Shown: positions 1-11,967, counted from the first letter of the stretch. The stretch: DNA of 64,000 nt from Paulinella micropora (GCA_009731375.1 BJOX01000059.1:1058234-1122233), one strand, 5' to 3'. Notes: a model not told the origin generated them from the letters alone. Numbers and translations: made by a program.

Positions 1-189
1 CCCCCCCCCCCCCCCCCCTCTCTTTCTCTGTATCTTTCTCTTTATCTTTCTCTTTCTCTTTCTCATTCTCTCTCTCTCTCTCTTTCTTTCTCTCTCTTCC
101 TCTCTCTCTCTCTCTCTCTCCTCCTCCTCCTCCTCCTCCTCCTTCTCTCCTTCTCTTCTTCTTCTTCTTCTTCTTCTTTTTCTTCTTCT

Positions 190-238
<49 letters not shown>

Positions 239-528
239 GTGTGTGTATGTGTGTGTGTGATTATGTGTATTTGTATGTGTATGTATGTGTATGTTTGTGT
301 GTGTGTGCATGCACGTGTGTGTGCATGTGGTGCAAACAGGAGCTGCGACTATTGTGGAGTCCACTTCTATGTTAAGCACCAGTGCGCCTACGCCAGCTGG
401 TTCACCTACCTACCTACCTACCTACCTACCTACCTACCTACCTACCTACCTACTTACCTACCTACCTACCTTCCTAGCTTCTTACCTCCCCCTCCCTCTC
501 TCTCTCTCTCTCCCTCTCTCTCGCTCTC

Positions 529-597
<69 letters not shown>
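1..597. repeat. Microsatellite block: (CT)n, (CTT)n, (CTC)n, (TG)n, (ACCT)n
   Basis: The sequence opens with a C run, then pyrimidine-only tracts of CT, CTC and CTT, a TG-rich stretch near 233-330, a tetranucleotide ACCT/CTAC tract near 403-480, and another CT tract that runs into a gap. The long frames on both strands here are pure repeat translations (Leu-Ser or Arg-Glu) and are not genes. About 60 bases of non-repeat sequence lie at 335-400; I see nothing identifiable in them. Confidence 0.95.
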
Positions 598-1126
598 NNN
601 NNNNNNNNNNNNNNNNNNNNNNNNNNNNNNNNNNNNNNNNNNNNNNNNNNNNNNNNNNNNNNNNNNNNNNNNNNNNNNNNNNNNNNNNNNNNNNNNNNNN
701 NNNNNNNNNNNNNNNNNNNNNNNNNNNNNNNNNNNNNNNNNNNNNNNNNNNNNNNNNNNNNNNNNNNNNNNNNNNNNNNNNNNNNNNNNNNNNNNNNNNN
801 NNNNNNNNNNNNNNNNNNNNNNNNNNNNNNNNNNNNNNNNNNNNNNNNNNNNNNNNNNNNNNNNNNNNNNNNNNNNNNNNNNNNNNNNNNNNNNNNNNNN
901 NNNNNNNNNNNNNNNNNNNNNNNNNNNNNNNNNNNNNNNNNNNNNNNNNNNNNNNNNNNNNNNNNNNNNNNNNNNNNNNNNNNNNNNNNNNNNNNNNNNN
1001 NNNNNNNNNNNNNNNNNNNNNNNNNNNNNNNNNNNNNNNNNNNNNNNNNNNNNNNNNNNNNNNNNNNNNNNNNNNNNNNNNNNNNNNNNNNNNNNNNNNN
1101 NNNNNNNNNNNNNNNNNNNNNNNNNN
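598..1126. other. Assembly gap (529 N)
   Basis: A run of N lies between a CT microsatellite and a 10-base G run (1127-1136). No content can be read. Confidence 0.99.
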
Positions 1127-1510
1127 GGGGGGGGGGACCTTGCCAGCCATATCCATGCTCAAGTTGCATGCGGGTGGCTAGTTTTGACACTGTATATAAT
1201 TTATTCAACCATGGTTGCTAGAAAAGCTGCTCATACTGCAGGGATAAGTAAGGAAAAATACTCAGTAGCCGTTCCAACGTATTTATATTAGTAAAGTTGA
1301 CCGCTTTGCTAAGGGCACGGTTTACATTTTATTACTTCACCGTCCACGGCGGCTTCACTGCAATGATTCAACTTGAGTCGTTCAGCGGGAAAAAATGGTT
1401 CACGCTAGACCTCGTCCGTTCGATTTTATTAAAACATGTTCAGCAAGAGCCGCATCATCCGGCGGTGGTCTCACGGTTCCGGTAGTATTAATAGAGCCTC
1501 GCAAGTTCAG

Positions 1511-1560
<50 letters not shown>

Positions 1561-1649
1561 GTATAACTAATATATATATATATATGTATATATATGTATA
1601 TATATATACATATACCATATATATTTTCTGTCTGGTGGCATGGTCAATA

Positions 1650-1703
<54 letters not shown>

Positions 1704-2003
1704 GTATATATATAGATGATATATATATTTTTATATATTCATATTATTTAGACTTTCCGGTGGCCCGGGCCCGGCCGGGTCCGTCGGACCGGTCGACCTG
1801 CCGCGAGTGTCACATCAAGTCACAGTCACGGTTCCGAGCCAATTTGACGGAGCATGGCTTTCAATGAGTGAACCGCCGGGTCGGACTCAGTCAGATTACC
1901 TTCCGGACGGTTTATATAAGTATTAACATCAAAGTCACGTGAAATAAAAAATGTGGATTTGTGGATATGGCGACTCAAAAATGTTCAGCCTCAGAGACGG
2001 TCC
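1127..2003. other. Non-coding stretch with (AT)n tracts
   Basis: No convincing gene. There are two long AT dinucleotide tracts (about 1512-1560 and 1650-1740), able to form cruciforms, and a GC-rich patch of CCGG/GGCC-type sequence near 1758-1800. The five bases at 2004-2008 are the left target-site duplication of the downstream copia element. Confidence 0.8.
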
Positions 2004-2008
2004 GAGTC

Positions 2009-2336
2009 CGTTGGTAGTACAATTACGTTTTACTTTTAGTAATTACTTTGTGACCGTTCACTGGTACTGAGTAATATATCCGTATAGTTCTAGTCAATAA
2101 TTGTAACGGACGTAACGGTCCATATTGGCATTCAGAATTAGACACTGACCATTGTGTAATAATTACAGTCGTGCGGACTTTATTTCAGTTTCATTATTAC
2201 CTTTGAGTTTGTCAGTTCTGCTATCTACGTGCGGATTAAAAGTGTCGATTGGTATCGTGGTTTCTAACGGAGTCCCTCAGCAAACCGGCGTCTAAGGTAT
2301 TAGGTCCGTAAGTGACCGGGTATTACCTAATCAACG
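2009..2336 (+). repeat. 5' LTR of copia element
   Basis: 328 bp, matching 10281-10603 over nearly its whole length. It starts CGTTGGTAG and ends AATCAACG. The largest differences from the 3' copy are small indels around 2050-2075 and 2105-2120. No standard initiator-tRNA primer site is obvious immediately after it. Confidence 0.92.
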
Positions 2337-2385
2337 GTTACTAGTGAGCCGCTGGGGAAGCGAATTTCAGCACCATGCGATCAGC

Positions 2386-4881
2386 ATGAGACAGTTGATG
2401 TCTCACACTCCGGTGTTTAGCGGAAATAAAAAGGATTTACAGAGTTGCTATTACCAGATAGAGGAGTATGCCTACGGGATTAGCACAACACTCGGGGATA
2501 TGTTTCATGATGCTTTCAAAGACCATAAAGCGGCAAGAACAAAGTATGATTATGATAGAGACAGGATGAGAAAAGCAGAAGAAATGGAAGAACCGAGAGA
2601 ACCACACGAGATGGACACACCGGAAGGATCAGACGACGAAGAAGATGAAACAGAGACACAACAAACACGACAACAGAGACAGAGAAGTAGCCATACACCA
2701 CAAGACCAGAAGACACAGCAAGAGAAACCTGCCAACTGGAAAGACCTCTCAAAGGAAGAGAAGAAAGCTTGGGAGGATAGGGCGAACAGAAAGAAGAAAA
2801 GAGCGATGACAAGAATCAACAAGGACGTGTACTTGCTGAGGAAGAAAAGATACAGAGAAGAACAGCAGTATCTGCATTGCTGCAGGATGTTCCAATTTCT
2901 CGTAACAACAGCATTCTCGGAATCTAAGGTGGTTCAATTTCTTCGCAGTAAAAACGTTGATTGCCCGTTTGAGAAAGTCGGCATTGTCAAAGCAAAATAC
3001 GGTAATCTAAGTGGTGCGGCGAGATACATAAAGGAGAAAGCATTTAAAGAGATGAGACCGAGACCGACAGAGGATATGGATGAGTATCTAACACAACATC
3101 TACTGCAGAAGAACTGGCTAGAAGCTCTGAGAGGGAAGCCATTTGAGCCAGAGGAAGCAGTAAATGGGTTGTTAGAGAAGCTAGCAGAGCATGAGGCCTA
3201 TGGGCCCGCATACCTCAACGATCATTATAGATTAGCAGCAGCGAGCAGGCCAACACATGATGATATGGTAGAGTCGGCAAGAGAAATTTACGTGTTGTGG
3301 GAAGCGAAGCAGAAGAGACTGAGAAAGGAACGTAGGAAGGAGAAAGAGAGGAAGAGAGAGGGTAAGGGAGCGAATCTACTGTTTGGAGAGGGAGAGAGAG
3401 GAGAGAAGGGAGAAAAGGGAGAGAAGAACAAGAAATGGACTAAGAACGGGAAGGGCAAGGGCAACAAGAATGGTAGTGATAGTTCAGAGCAGGAGTGGTG
3501 GCTGACAGCGACATGCTATAACTGCTATCAGACTGGACACACAAAGCGTTTTTGCCCAAAACAAAAGTCAGGCCCCAAACGAACTAGTCCAAAGTCAGCT
3601 CACTCTAACTCCACAAAGGGGAAGCAAAGAGACAAGAGTGGCAAGTTTAGAAAGAAAGGAGCCAAAGGAGTCACTCTTATGAGGGGAGAAGTAGGAGAGG
3701 AGGGTGAGGAGGAAGAAGGAGACAAGTCTGAAGGGGAAGACAGCTCAGAAGAAGAAGAGTATGGGCTAGTCATGATGGAGGGTGCAGAAGAAGCAATGGA
3801 GGGAAACATAGAAAGTGGGGAAAGCATTATTGCTCGTGAAGCAGAGCAAGAGGGCGAGGAGGATAGTGAGCCTCCAAAGGAGCAAAGTGACAACAAACCC
3901 TTAGATCAACCCGCAAGAGCCCGTGGGGGGGGGGGGGGACTGTCGAGTGCTCCATTGGCTCGAAACACACTCCGAGACAGACCCCACAACCCTCCACCTC
4001 GCACTCTCACTAGTGCTCAACACCCCGACACCTCTACAACAACCACTCCTGCCCTCACAACCTCACGAGACACACAACGTGTGCAACCCTCACCATTGCA
4101 ACCAAAACCCTCGCAAGTGAAAGAGAAAGAGAAACGGAAAAGTGAGAAACCGACACCCACACCCCCTCAGAACTCTAGACAGACAAAGAACGAAACACCA
4201 CGTCCCACTACATTCACTCCTAAGAGCCACACCACAGGCCCACTAACCACTCGTTGTACTGGGCTGAACTGGAAGGGAGAACAGTGTGGAGTTAAGTTTG
4301 GACAGGGGGGGAGTTGGGGCAAGGCGGGTGAGGCAGCAAAGAGGCTAGTGTATGCAGACTTATGTGGTTATCATGCCCGTCAAGACCCACTATTCCCTGA
4401 CATTGACCTAGCACAAGACCCTTCACGTCGCCCACGCCCTTCCCGTGATTATCCGTCAGAGAGTGAGATGATAAGCATACTGAGAGAGAGGGAGGGAAAG
4501 GGGGCGAGTGCACAGCAAATCTCGCAAAAAGATACGGCAAAACCCGTGAAGAAAAACTCGCTAAGTCCCGCAAATATCCGAGAAAAAGACAAGGAAAGTG
4601 TCGAAAAACCCGGTAAGAAAGGAGTTAGTGCAGATTCACGGAATGATGCTGTTTTGCCAGGAAACGAGGCAAGGACCGGCGGGACTAGAGCTGGAAAAGA
4701 GATCGCATTTGATGAGGCTGATGAGCGTATAGGAGGGACAAGTGAGGGCAAGTCTTGGCCACCATCGCTACTACCACAAGGTCCGTCTCCTCTGGATAGA
4801 GTAGGAGACAGTGTAGAGTCACGGACAGAGCAGACAAGCGAGACACACACACATGAAAACACCTGTGGGGAAGAGCAGTAA
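2386..4881 (+). CDS. gag: Copia Gag with CCHC zinc knuckle
   Basis: Open frame of about 831 residues from the ATG at 2386; the frame is open back to the LTR without an earlier ATG. It is the structural protein of the retrotransposon particle that packages element RNA. The N-terminal half is charged and probably helical. At residues 377-390 sits a retroviral zinc knuckle (CX2CX4HX4C, with CYNC and FC as the cysteine pairs). The C-terminal half is low-complexity: Lys/Glu-rich, then Pro/Thr/Ser-rich. A run of about 13 G near 3926 lies inside the open frame without breaking it. The protein is long for copia Gag (often 300-500 residues). It overlaps the next frame by 29 bases in a +1 relation, so Pol would need a +1 shift or a new start. 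Confidence 0.85.
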   Translation: MRQLMSHTPVFSGNKKDLQSCYYQIEEYAYGISTTLGDMFHDAFKDHKAARTKYDYDRDRMRKAEEMEEPREPHEMDTPEGSDDEEDETETQQTRQQRQRSSHTPQDQKTQQEKPANWKDLSKEEKKAWEDRANRKKKRAMTRINKDVYLLRKKRYREEQQYLHCCRMFQFLVTTAFSESKVVQFLRSKNVDCPFEKVGIVKAKYGNLSGAARYIKEKAFKEMRPRPTEDMDEYLTQHLLQKNWLEALRGKPFEPEEAVNGLLEKLAEHEAYGPAYLNDHYRLAAASRPTHDDMVESAREIYVLWEAKQKRLRKERRKEKERKREGKGANLLFGEGERGEKGEKGEKNKKWTKNGKGKGNKNGSDSSEQEWWLTATCYNCYQTGHTKRFCPKQKSGPKRTSPKSAHSNSTKGKQRDKSGKFRKKGAKGVTLMRGEVGEEGEEEEGDKSEGEDSSEEEEYGLVMMEGAEEAMEGNIESGESIIAREAEQEGEEDSEPPKEQSDNKPLDQPARARGGGGGLSSAPLARNTLRDRPHNPPPRTLTSAQHPDTSTTTTPALTTSRDTQRVQPSPLQPKPSQVKEKEKRKSEKPTPTPPQNSRQTKNETPRPTTFTPKSHTTGPLTTRCTGLNWKGEQCGVKFGQGGSWGKAGEAAKRLVYADLCGYHARQDPLFPDIDLAQDPSRRPRPSRDYPSESEMISILREREGKGASAQQISQKDTAKPVKKNSLSPANIREKDKESVEKPGKKGVSADSRNDAVLPGNEARTGGTRAGKEIAFDEADERIGGTSEGKSWPPSLLPQGPSPLDRVGDSVESRTEQTSETHTHENTCGEEQ

Positions 4882-6034
4882 AAGAGACACAGAACACGGA
4901 AAGGTAATAAGCTTTGAGGACTTTAAGAGAACAAGTGAACAGCTGAACAACCTGTGTGTTTTGGACGATGAAACGGGAGATGTTGTGATGATGACAAAGA
5001 AGGAAGGAGAGAGAGTAGCAGAGGCAGATGGACTGTTGAAAGATGTGTTTTGGGCTGTGAACGAAGTATTTCTGAAGCATGCAGCAGGCACACCACAAAT
5101 CACAAGAGAGACAGTCATAGAGAAGCAAGCAGCTAGAGCCACTCAGAGTGCAAAAGCTAAGGAAACAGCTAAGTGGGAGTCTGAGTTCAGACACAGTGAA
5201 GGACATCCAAGACCTGAGAAGACGGAAATAGCTAGGTTGCTATATGCGTTAACGAAGGGAGCAGAAAAGATAGTAGTGAAAGAGGGTTTGTGTTACGACC
5301 CGGACGGCAAAGAAAACGAGTTTTACACAGAGCTGTTAGGAATAATAGATTATGGAATACTCGACTTAGCTAAGAACCACGACAATCAATTTGCTCTTTT
5401 CATCGTGCGATCGATGCCCCACCTTATGAAGATTTGGCATGAGGTAGAAGCGAGAGGGGTTACACTGAACGCACTTTTGCGGAAGCTACACTCAAGAGAT
5501 GCATACAAGTTCTTCAGTCCAGAATAGGCAGCAGCGAGAAAGAGGGAGTTTGATAGGAAGAGACGGGAGATAGACGGACACTCAGATATGGAGGAGGATG
5601 ATGAGGATTTTGACATGGAAAACCTAGAACACTCCAAAACCTCCGAGGAGATGAGGTCGGGAATTCCCATAAGCTTTAAATCATATTGTGAGGCACGAGA
5701 AGAGCTTGATTGGATGTACGAGGAGAGATTTGAGAAGAGAAGAAAGAACAAAGCCCAAAAGAAAGGGAGTGAAGAAGAGGAAGAAGAGGAAGATCACAAT
5801 CTCATGGTAGACGATAGCGAGACGGTAGGACGCAAGAAAAAGATGATAGTTCAAGACAGCGGATCGTCCAGGGATATAGCATGCACACCGCACATCTTAC
5901 ACAACGTCCGAGAGATTGAACCCGTTAGCTTAGTCACCGGGAACGGAGAGAGTGTGGTGCGAAACATGGCGGAAGCGAGGTTGACAAGAATAGATGGATC
6001 AGGAAAGCCAGTTTTGAGAAAGATATGTTGTTAG
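4853..6034 (+). pseudogene. pol: Copia Pol, N-terminal part with aspartic protease
   Basis: This frame is +1 relative to gag and starts at an ATG overlapping the gag end. The first 225 residues resemble no domain I know and end at an in-frame TAG (5525-5527); the same frame continues to 6034. Near 5855 is the retropepsin-type signature VQDSGSS with the catalytic Asp, followed by a hydrophobic stretch as in copia proteases, which cut Gag-Pol. The frame is then lost near 6025, where the next segment continues one frame away. The TAG and the frameshift make this a broken gene. Confidence 0.75.
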
Positions 6035-7484
6035 ACAACAGGGTGCCAGTCAACATTATGTCTACTGGAAACATGGACCATAACCACCACAGATCTATCA
6101 TTCACCAAAATGGGCAACTACTAATCCTAAAGCACCTCATAAGAATTAAAGAGAGTGACGTGATCGTGAGGGGGAGACTTACGCCTGGCATGCTCTATCG
6201 CTGGGACAATGAGAAAGACAAGCCCCTCAACATAAACGAGCGTTACAACCCCAAAGTGAAAGAGAAGAAGAATAAGACGGGGTAAGCGGGGCGGGAATCC
6301 CCAAAGAGAGAGAAAGTGAGAGCAAGCAAGCGAGAGTAAGTGAGAACGAGGAAGCTAGAGGCATCGTTTTATACGTTATGTATCCTGAGAAAGGTAAGAA
6401 GGGTAAGCCCGTCGACATTTACGTCATACATAAGTGTAGTGGGCATAAAGCTTTACCGAAGACCTATGCATTAGGCAAGGCAATGGGTAGGAAATTAACA
6501 GGAAGCGAGGATAGTGTTAGATTTTGTGAAGCCTGTATGATGGGGAAAGCTAAAGTGTTACCCAGATTTAAAGTTAATAGAATTAGGAGAGCGAGTTACC
6601 TTTGTGAGATTTTGCACATAGATACTTCCGGACCTTGGGCGGTAATGTCAATTCACGGTAAGTACTATAAATTTTGCGTTACAGACGATTACTCGGGGTA
6701 CATCAAAGATTATTATTTACGATACAAGAACGAGTTTGTAGACTGTTTGAAGCAAGCGGTAGCATGGTTTGAAAGGCAGACAGGGAAGAAAGTCAGGCAG
6801 ATCACTTGCGACAGCGAGTTCGATGTCCCACCTGAGATTATAGAGTGGTGGAAACCCCTACAATTCATTTGGAAGACTAGTGCTCCAGGTGATAAAGATG
6901 GCAATCCCATAGCTGAGAAGGTCAACGACATCACAGCCGGACCAGCCCGGGCCATGCGATATGAGGCTAATTTACCTCCCCAGTTTTGGGCGGAATTGGA
7001 ACACACAGCCACAACCTTGCATAACATTCTACCAGCCACGACAGGGCCTAGGAAAGGAACCTCACCTTTTGAGCAATGTCTGGGCTACAAGCCAGCTATC
7101 CGACAACTTAAGCCTAAAGGATGTTTAGGTGTAATGTACATACGAAAGCAGGTAGGCAAAGGCAACTATAGGGGAAAGCGTGTAATGTTACTTGGATATG
7201 ATGTATTTAAGGAACTATACAGAGTTTGGGATGGTCGAAAGGTCATCACAAATGTGCGCAATGTACGCTTTAACCACAATGCAGTTGGCAAGGATGCTCA
7301 CCCAACCAGAGAAGTTAGATGGGACGACGAGGAATCTGAGGGGGAGAGTAATGACACCGTACAGCTAGAACAGCCGTTAGACGAACCCGAACATAAAGAT
7401 GAGGGGGAGTTAGACAAACATGAGGAGCTACAGGAAGAAAAAGACATTCACCGTCCAGATTCCGGTCATCAGAGTCGAAGGTAG
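6025..7484 (+). pseudogene. pol: Copia Pol, integrase
   Basis: This is integrase, which inserts the cDNA copy into the host chromosome. A short link in one frame (6025-6285) is followed after a frameshift by a frame open from about 6290 to 7484. It has the copia HHCC zinc site (HKCSGH ... CEACMMGK, about 6427-6560) and the DDE core: HIDTSGPW near 6615, the second Asp in CDSEF near 6805, and Glu in AEKVN near 6910. The usual copia GKR-type region follows (GKRVMLLGYD). An acidic tail leads to another frameshift near 7480. Domains are recognisable but the chain is not continuous. Confidence 0.82.
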
Positions 7485-9166
7485 AACTAGCTGACAACAA
7501 GGATGATGGAGTAACCGTCACATCGTTAGAGGCGCAAAGCCCTGAAGCAGACCACCCTAGTAGGAGGTACGTAGAGGGAGACGCGCCCACAAAGGGCCTC
7601 ACTTGGGAGCAAAGTGACAAGATCACATCAGCTAACATAGGGAGAGGGAAACGAGAAACAAAGGTTAGGACACCAGTTACACAACCACCTCCAGTAAAGA
7701 AGGCAGCAGTGAAAGCAGCTACATTGACATGAGAGAGAGTTAGTGTGCCGGGAGTAGCTTTCGGAGACGAGTGGGCAAAGGAAGAATATGGAGGCAACTG
7801 GCAATAAGTTAAGAGAGAAAGAAAAGTCTTAGAACCATGCGAGAAGGGAGAGAGACTTAAAGTCCGTAAGATGCCTAATCCCAGTCACTTCGTAGTCTTT
7901 GACGACGGTCAGGTAGAAAAGATGTTAGATAGCGAAATTAGAAAGTATCGGGCAGATAGGATAAGACCCGTCGGAGAACTAGAGCATCCCGAGATGTCCG
8001 CAGAAAGTATCGTAGAGGATCAAGCCACTGCGTTACTGTACCTGACATTGAAGGTACCAAAGGCAATCGTTGATGAGGGATTAACTGCGAAAGAGTTGAA
8101 AGCAGGGATGGATAAAGAGATTGAAGCTCTAAAGTCTTTTAACACTTACACGTGGGTAAGCCCTAAGGAAGCGAAAGAAAAAGGAGTAAAAATAGTGAGA
8201 CTAACATGGGTACATAAAGTCAAACTAGACGAAAAAGGACGTAAGTTCATTAAGTCAAGGTTAGCTTTGCGGGGAGATATGCTGGAGCCAGGAGTTAGCT
8301 ATAGCCCAGATCAATTATTTGTGCCCTGTGCCGCGCATTGCTCATTACTCTTTTTGTCTAAGCTTGCAGCATGGCATGGACATAAGCTATACGGTATAGT
8401 CTTCAAAAATGCTTATCTGAATGCACGAATGCATGATCCTGTTTATGCTTATGCACCCGATGGGATAGACAGTGAAGAGCATAAAGGTATGATATGGAGA
8501 GTAGATGGAGCTCTGTATGGCGCACCGCAAGCTGGTAGGAGATGGTGTGAAATCTTAGCCCCTAAGTTAGTGGAATTAGGATTCAGGTTACTAGACTCAG
8601 ATTTATGTATGTTCGTTGAGAAAGATAAGCCGATAAAAGATGCTATCATTGGTATTTTCCATGTAGATGATCTTATTTTCTCAACTCCTAACGAACAAGC
8701 GTATGACCGTTTCGCTAGTAAACTAGAAAAGTTTTATCCTCTTAAGCGTTTGGGAGTGGCTAAAGAGTTCAAAGGAATAGATATAGTTCAGGAAGGAGGA
8801 CGCATTTTATTGCATCAGAAGAAGTATCAGAAACAGATTTTAAAGGATGTAGGATATGCCGATGTTACACCAGTAAGCACTCCTAGTGCAGAACATGAGC
8901 CAGATCCTATGGGAGAAACAAGCGCTCTAAGAAAGCATTCAATTCCTAGTCTGGTAGGTAAACTTTTGTTTCTAACTAAGATGACACGTCCAGATGCTGA
9001 TCAAACACTGAATGCAGCTAGCGTGATGCAAACAGTAAATCCAGGACTTGCTTATGCTTTACTAGGTAGGATCTTCAGATATCTGAAAAGTTCGTATCGC
9101 GGTATTGCATTTCACGGGCCTAGATCGTCACAAGAAGGAAGGACGTACCCCAAGATTACTTTATGA
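7485..9166 (+). pseudogene. pol: Copia Pol, reverse transcriptase
   Basis: Reverse transcriptase copies element RNA to DNA. The frame runs from a Ser/Thr/Pro-rich linker (about 7470-7860) into the RT domain from 7871 and is interrupted by TGA at 7730-7732 and TAA at 7805-7807. RT landmarks are the WVHKVKLDEKG block, the YGAPQAGRRW block (copia YGLKQ-type) and the catalytic FHVDD (copia YVDD-type) near 8657. The linker to RNase H has the usual copia TRPDADQTLNAAS motif. A TGA at 9164-9166 ends the open stretch, with the same frame continuing into RNase H. Confidence 0.85.
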
Positions 9167-9610
9167 CCAGATGCTGTGCATAAGGTCTGTAAGAAAACAG
9201 GAAAGTCACGTACAGGTTATATAGTGCTTTGGGGTGGAGACCCGGTAGCTTGGTTATCGGAACGACAGACTAGAATTGCAGTAAGTTCTAATGACGCGGA
9301 AATTTTCGCAGCAGTGGAGTGCATACGAGAGGGATTGGCTATCAGACACATCACAGAAGAGTTAGGTATAGCACAGAAAGGGCCGATAGAGCTTACGAAG
9401 ATAATGCACAGACTATCTTAGCAGCAGAGAGGGGAATGTCAGGACCACGTACTAAATACTTACCCTTAGAACTGCATTTCATTCATCATGCACAGAGAGA
9501 CAACAGGAACTAAGAAACAAATAGCAGACGTGTCAACCAAACATGTTCCTAAGGACCAATTCGAATATCTCGTTAGTAAATTTATGGTAACACTTGATCA
9601 TAATTTTACA
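9167..9610 (+). pseudogene. pol: Copia Pol, RNase H, broken by two frameshifts
   Basis: The frame continues directly from the stop at 9166. The copia RNase H motifs TGYIVLWGGDPVAWLS and AVSSNDAEIFAA are visible. After about 9400 the matching protein jumps frame (AYEDNAQTILAA, then RTKYLPLELHFIHH) and jumps again near 9500 to QIADVSTKHVPKDQF, the usual copia C-terminal signature. Three frames are therefore needed to cover the domain. Confidence 0.8.
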
Positions 9611-10280
9611 TCTCAAGTCTGCGAACTCACGCAAAATACGCAAATTTACGCAAAGTCAACTCATGTTGTTGTTTTGTGAGTTTTCTCTCTTTGAAGTGTG
9701 CAGGAAGTGTTTTGCGCAGGTAGTCGAGCGGCATCTTTTGGCATTGCTTCCGTTGAAGTAGAAGTCGAGCGCGGGAACGAAGCGCGTGGATTATCCACCA
9801 TCGGTCGTTGATCGCAGCAAGAGCGGAAGAAGAGCATATGCCGACGGAGCGGAATGCGGCGGGAGTAGTTTTTATTGGCGGAATGGTAATTATATTGGGC
9901 TCATTGAGTCAGTAATGTAATTCAGTTCACGTGATGAAGGGGTCATACTGTAAGGACCTACTGCTATTGTTTTAATCGTATTGAAAGGATTATTTCAGGT
10001 TGTCAAACCGTGACTATCATTTCAATTTTTCAACCTGAAATAGAGGCCATTACGAGATGCCATTACGGCAATGAAGCGAAGGCAGGCAGACCAGAACAGG
10101 ATTGGCAATTTTTCAGTTTTGATCATGCGACTTAACTATTATTTAAGGTTGTCAAACTGTGACTATCATTTCAGTTTCTCAACCTCGAATAAGGGCCATT
10201 ATCGCAATATGCAATAGTTATGAATTGTAGATGTATTGATTACTTATAACTTGCATTATCGACATAGAACTAAGGGGGAG
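9611..10280 (+). other. Copia 3' untranslated region with duplicated stem-loop
   Basis: Non-coding sequence between the end of pol and the 3' LTR. It contains two copies, 149 bp apart, of a roughly 70-bp unit (about 9988-10060 and 10137-10210). The first forms a perfect 12-bp stem (9991-10002 with 10031-10042). The region ends with the purine tract AAGGGGGAG at 10272-10280. Confidence 0.75.
10272..10280 (+). promoter_or_regulatory. Polypurine tract of copia element
   Basis: AAGGGGGAG abuts the first base of the 3' LTR. In LTR elements such a tract primes plus-strand DNA synthesis. Confidence 0.85.
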
Positions 10281-10603
10281 CGTTGGTAGGACAATTACGT
10301 TTTACTTTTAGTAATTACTTTGTTACTGGTTAGTAATTTATCCGTATAGTTCTAGTCAATAATGCAACGGACGTAAGGGTCCATAATATTATTGGCATTC
10401 AGAATTGGACACTGACCATTGTGTAATAATTACAGTCGTGCGGACTTTATTTCAGTTTCATTATTACCTTTGAGTTTGTCAGTTTTGCTATCTACGTGCC
10501 GATTAAAAGTGTCGATTGGTATCGTGGCTTCTAACGGAGTCCCTCAGCAAACCGGCGTCTAAGGTATTAGGTCCGTGAGTGACCGGGTATTACCTAATCA
10601 ACG
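10281..10603 (+). repeat. 3' LTR of copia element
   Basis: 323 bp, begins CGTTGGTAG and ends AATCAACG as the 5' copy does. It is followed by GAGTC at 10604-10608, the same five bases that precede the 5' LTR. Confidence 0.92.
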
Positions 10604-10608
10604 GAGTC

Positions 10609-11830
10609 CGCCGCTTACACCTTCGGTTGAACTTTGGCAAATCACTGCCAGACATGATGTTATGAGATCCTTTCACACACCAGTTGCAGAGTCGGAGTCC
10701 GAACACTTGAACTAAATTTATAGTGATATATATCATGGTTCAAGTGTATATACAACAATAATATGCTTCCCTGATCATTCCACAGCCTCGGACTATCATC
10801 TGTTTCCTATCCACGAAATCATTCACTTCAAGTGTCTATGTTCCTGATGATGCCGGCCCGGCCCGGCCGGCATCCGAGTCCATTCATTCAACGGTTACAC
10901 TGCAATAGTACGATATTTCATAACAGATGACTAACTGTCACGGTCCTAACGACTCTGATATGAAGACGGAGGCCCGGAATACCCGCAGGCTAAACTTTGA
11001 GTAGGGACTCCGTAGACTTCAGACAAGGCCCATGATAACCGACAGACCGGAACGGTAAGTATTGCCATTATTAATATATACCGGGTGGGCCGGCATAATC
11101 CCTTCCGACTCCCGGCCCCCGGGCCCGAGCGCGCTCACCCGCGCACCCCTATGCACGCGAGAAGTCGAACTTACACCGCCCGGCGCCAACCAACGGAGGC
11201 TCGGGATAGAATGCAAATACTGTCACGGTGACAAACCTGAGTGACGGTCGTCGCCGTACGGTACTCGTATTACTACAATGAATTAAACAAAATTTCAAGT
11301 TGGGCCATTCAGGCACGGCCAACGCGGGCTTACACTGCGTACTACTTGTGTGAGTTTGCACTACAACTCTTCAAGTAGGCAGATACATCGAACTCTTGTT
11401 TAGAACACTATGGCTGCATTGAGTCCTGACTCTATGAGAGCAGGTGAAAATACTAGTAAATAGTAGAGAGGTCACTTCGTTTATTTACGTAGTTTCGAAC
11501 TCTTTGCAGGCATGGGTGCAACGTACGATCAATGGTAGAACGTAGATTAAGAGGTCTCCAGTTCTCAAACAGATAGTGTCGCGAGTCTTCAAGTTAACAG
11601 TCACCAAACGGATAGCTATAGTGTCGGGTTGTTGGACTTGAAATCCAAATTGCTTTGGGTTTCGAGGAAAATGACTGGGAACAGGAAAGACAGTTAGTTA
11701 TTGTGTTTTTCCGTGAATCCTTCCCTTTGTCCACAAATTTACCGTAACGCGTGTTTCACGGGAAATTGGGGGGAAAAGGTAATGCGAATGGGGAAAATGG
11801 CAATATAGCTAAAAAGAACTTTGAACTGAT
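10609..11830. other. Non-coding stretch, nothing recognised
   Basis: Mixed-composition sequence with GC-rich patches (about 10850-10875 and 11085-11160). No frame has motif content or coding-like composition. I see no RNA gene or repeat that I can support. Confidence 0.6.
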
Positions 11831-11967
11831 CGTTTGAATTCATTTCTGAACGGAATCGAAAACTAGTTAGTGAAGTCGAAACGTCGTGCAGAGGAGAATC
11901 TAATGAACTGGTCAAAAAGAGTGACTTTTCAACGGTAAAGGTTTTGGCCGGTCGTTAAGGTGCTCAG
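11831..11967 (+). repeat. 137-bp dispersed repeat, copy 1
   Basis: Almost identical, with one substitution noticed, to 47144-47280 in the same orientation. Similarity stops sharply at both ends. No terminal inverted repeats or target duplication are obvious. It may be a short non-autonomous element or a recent segmental copy. Confidence 0.9.

Larger units (their letters stand above)
2009..10603 (+). mobile_element. Ty1/copia LTR retrotransposon, full length but inactive
   Basis: The element has two LTRs (2009-2336 and 10281-10603) and is flanked on both sides by GAGTC (2004-2008 and 10604-10608), a 5-bp target-site duplication. The LTR ends form a 5-bp inverted repeat, CGTTG...CAACG. Internal domains run gag, protease, integrase, reverse transcriptase, RNase H, which is the Ty1/copia order. 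A purine tract directly precedes the 3' LTR. The LTRs differ by several substitutions and small indels and pol carries several stops and frameshifts, so this insertion is not recent and cannot encode its own full enzyme set. Confidence 0.93.

Noticed and set aside
2516-2937. Minus-strand open frames inside copia gag, and similar ones at 3600-3896 and 4292-5206
   Set aside because: Shadows of the plus-strand gag and pol frames, with no motif content.
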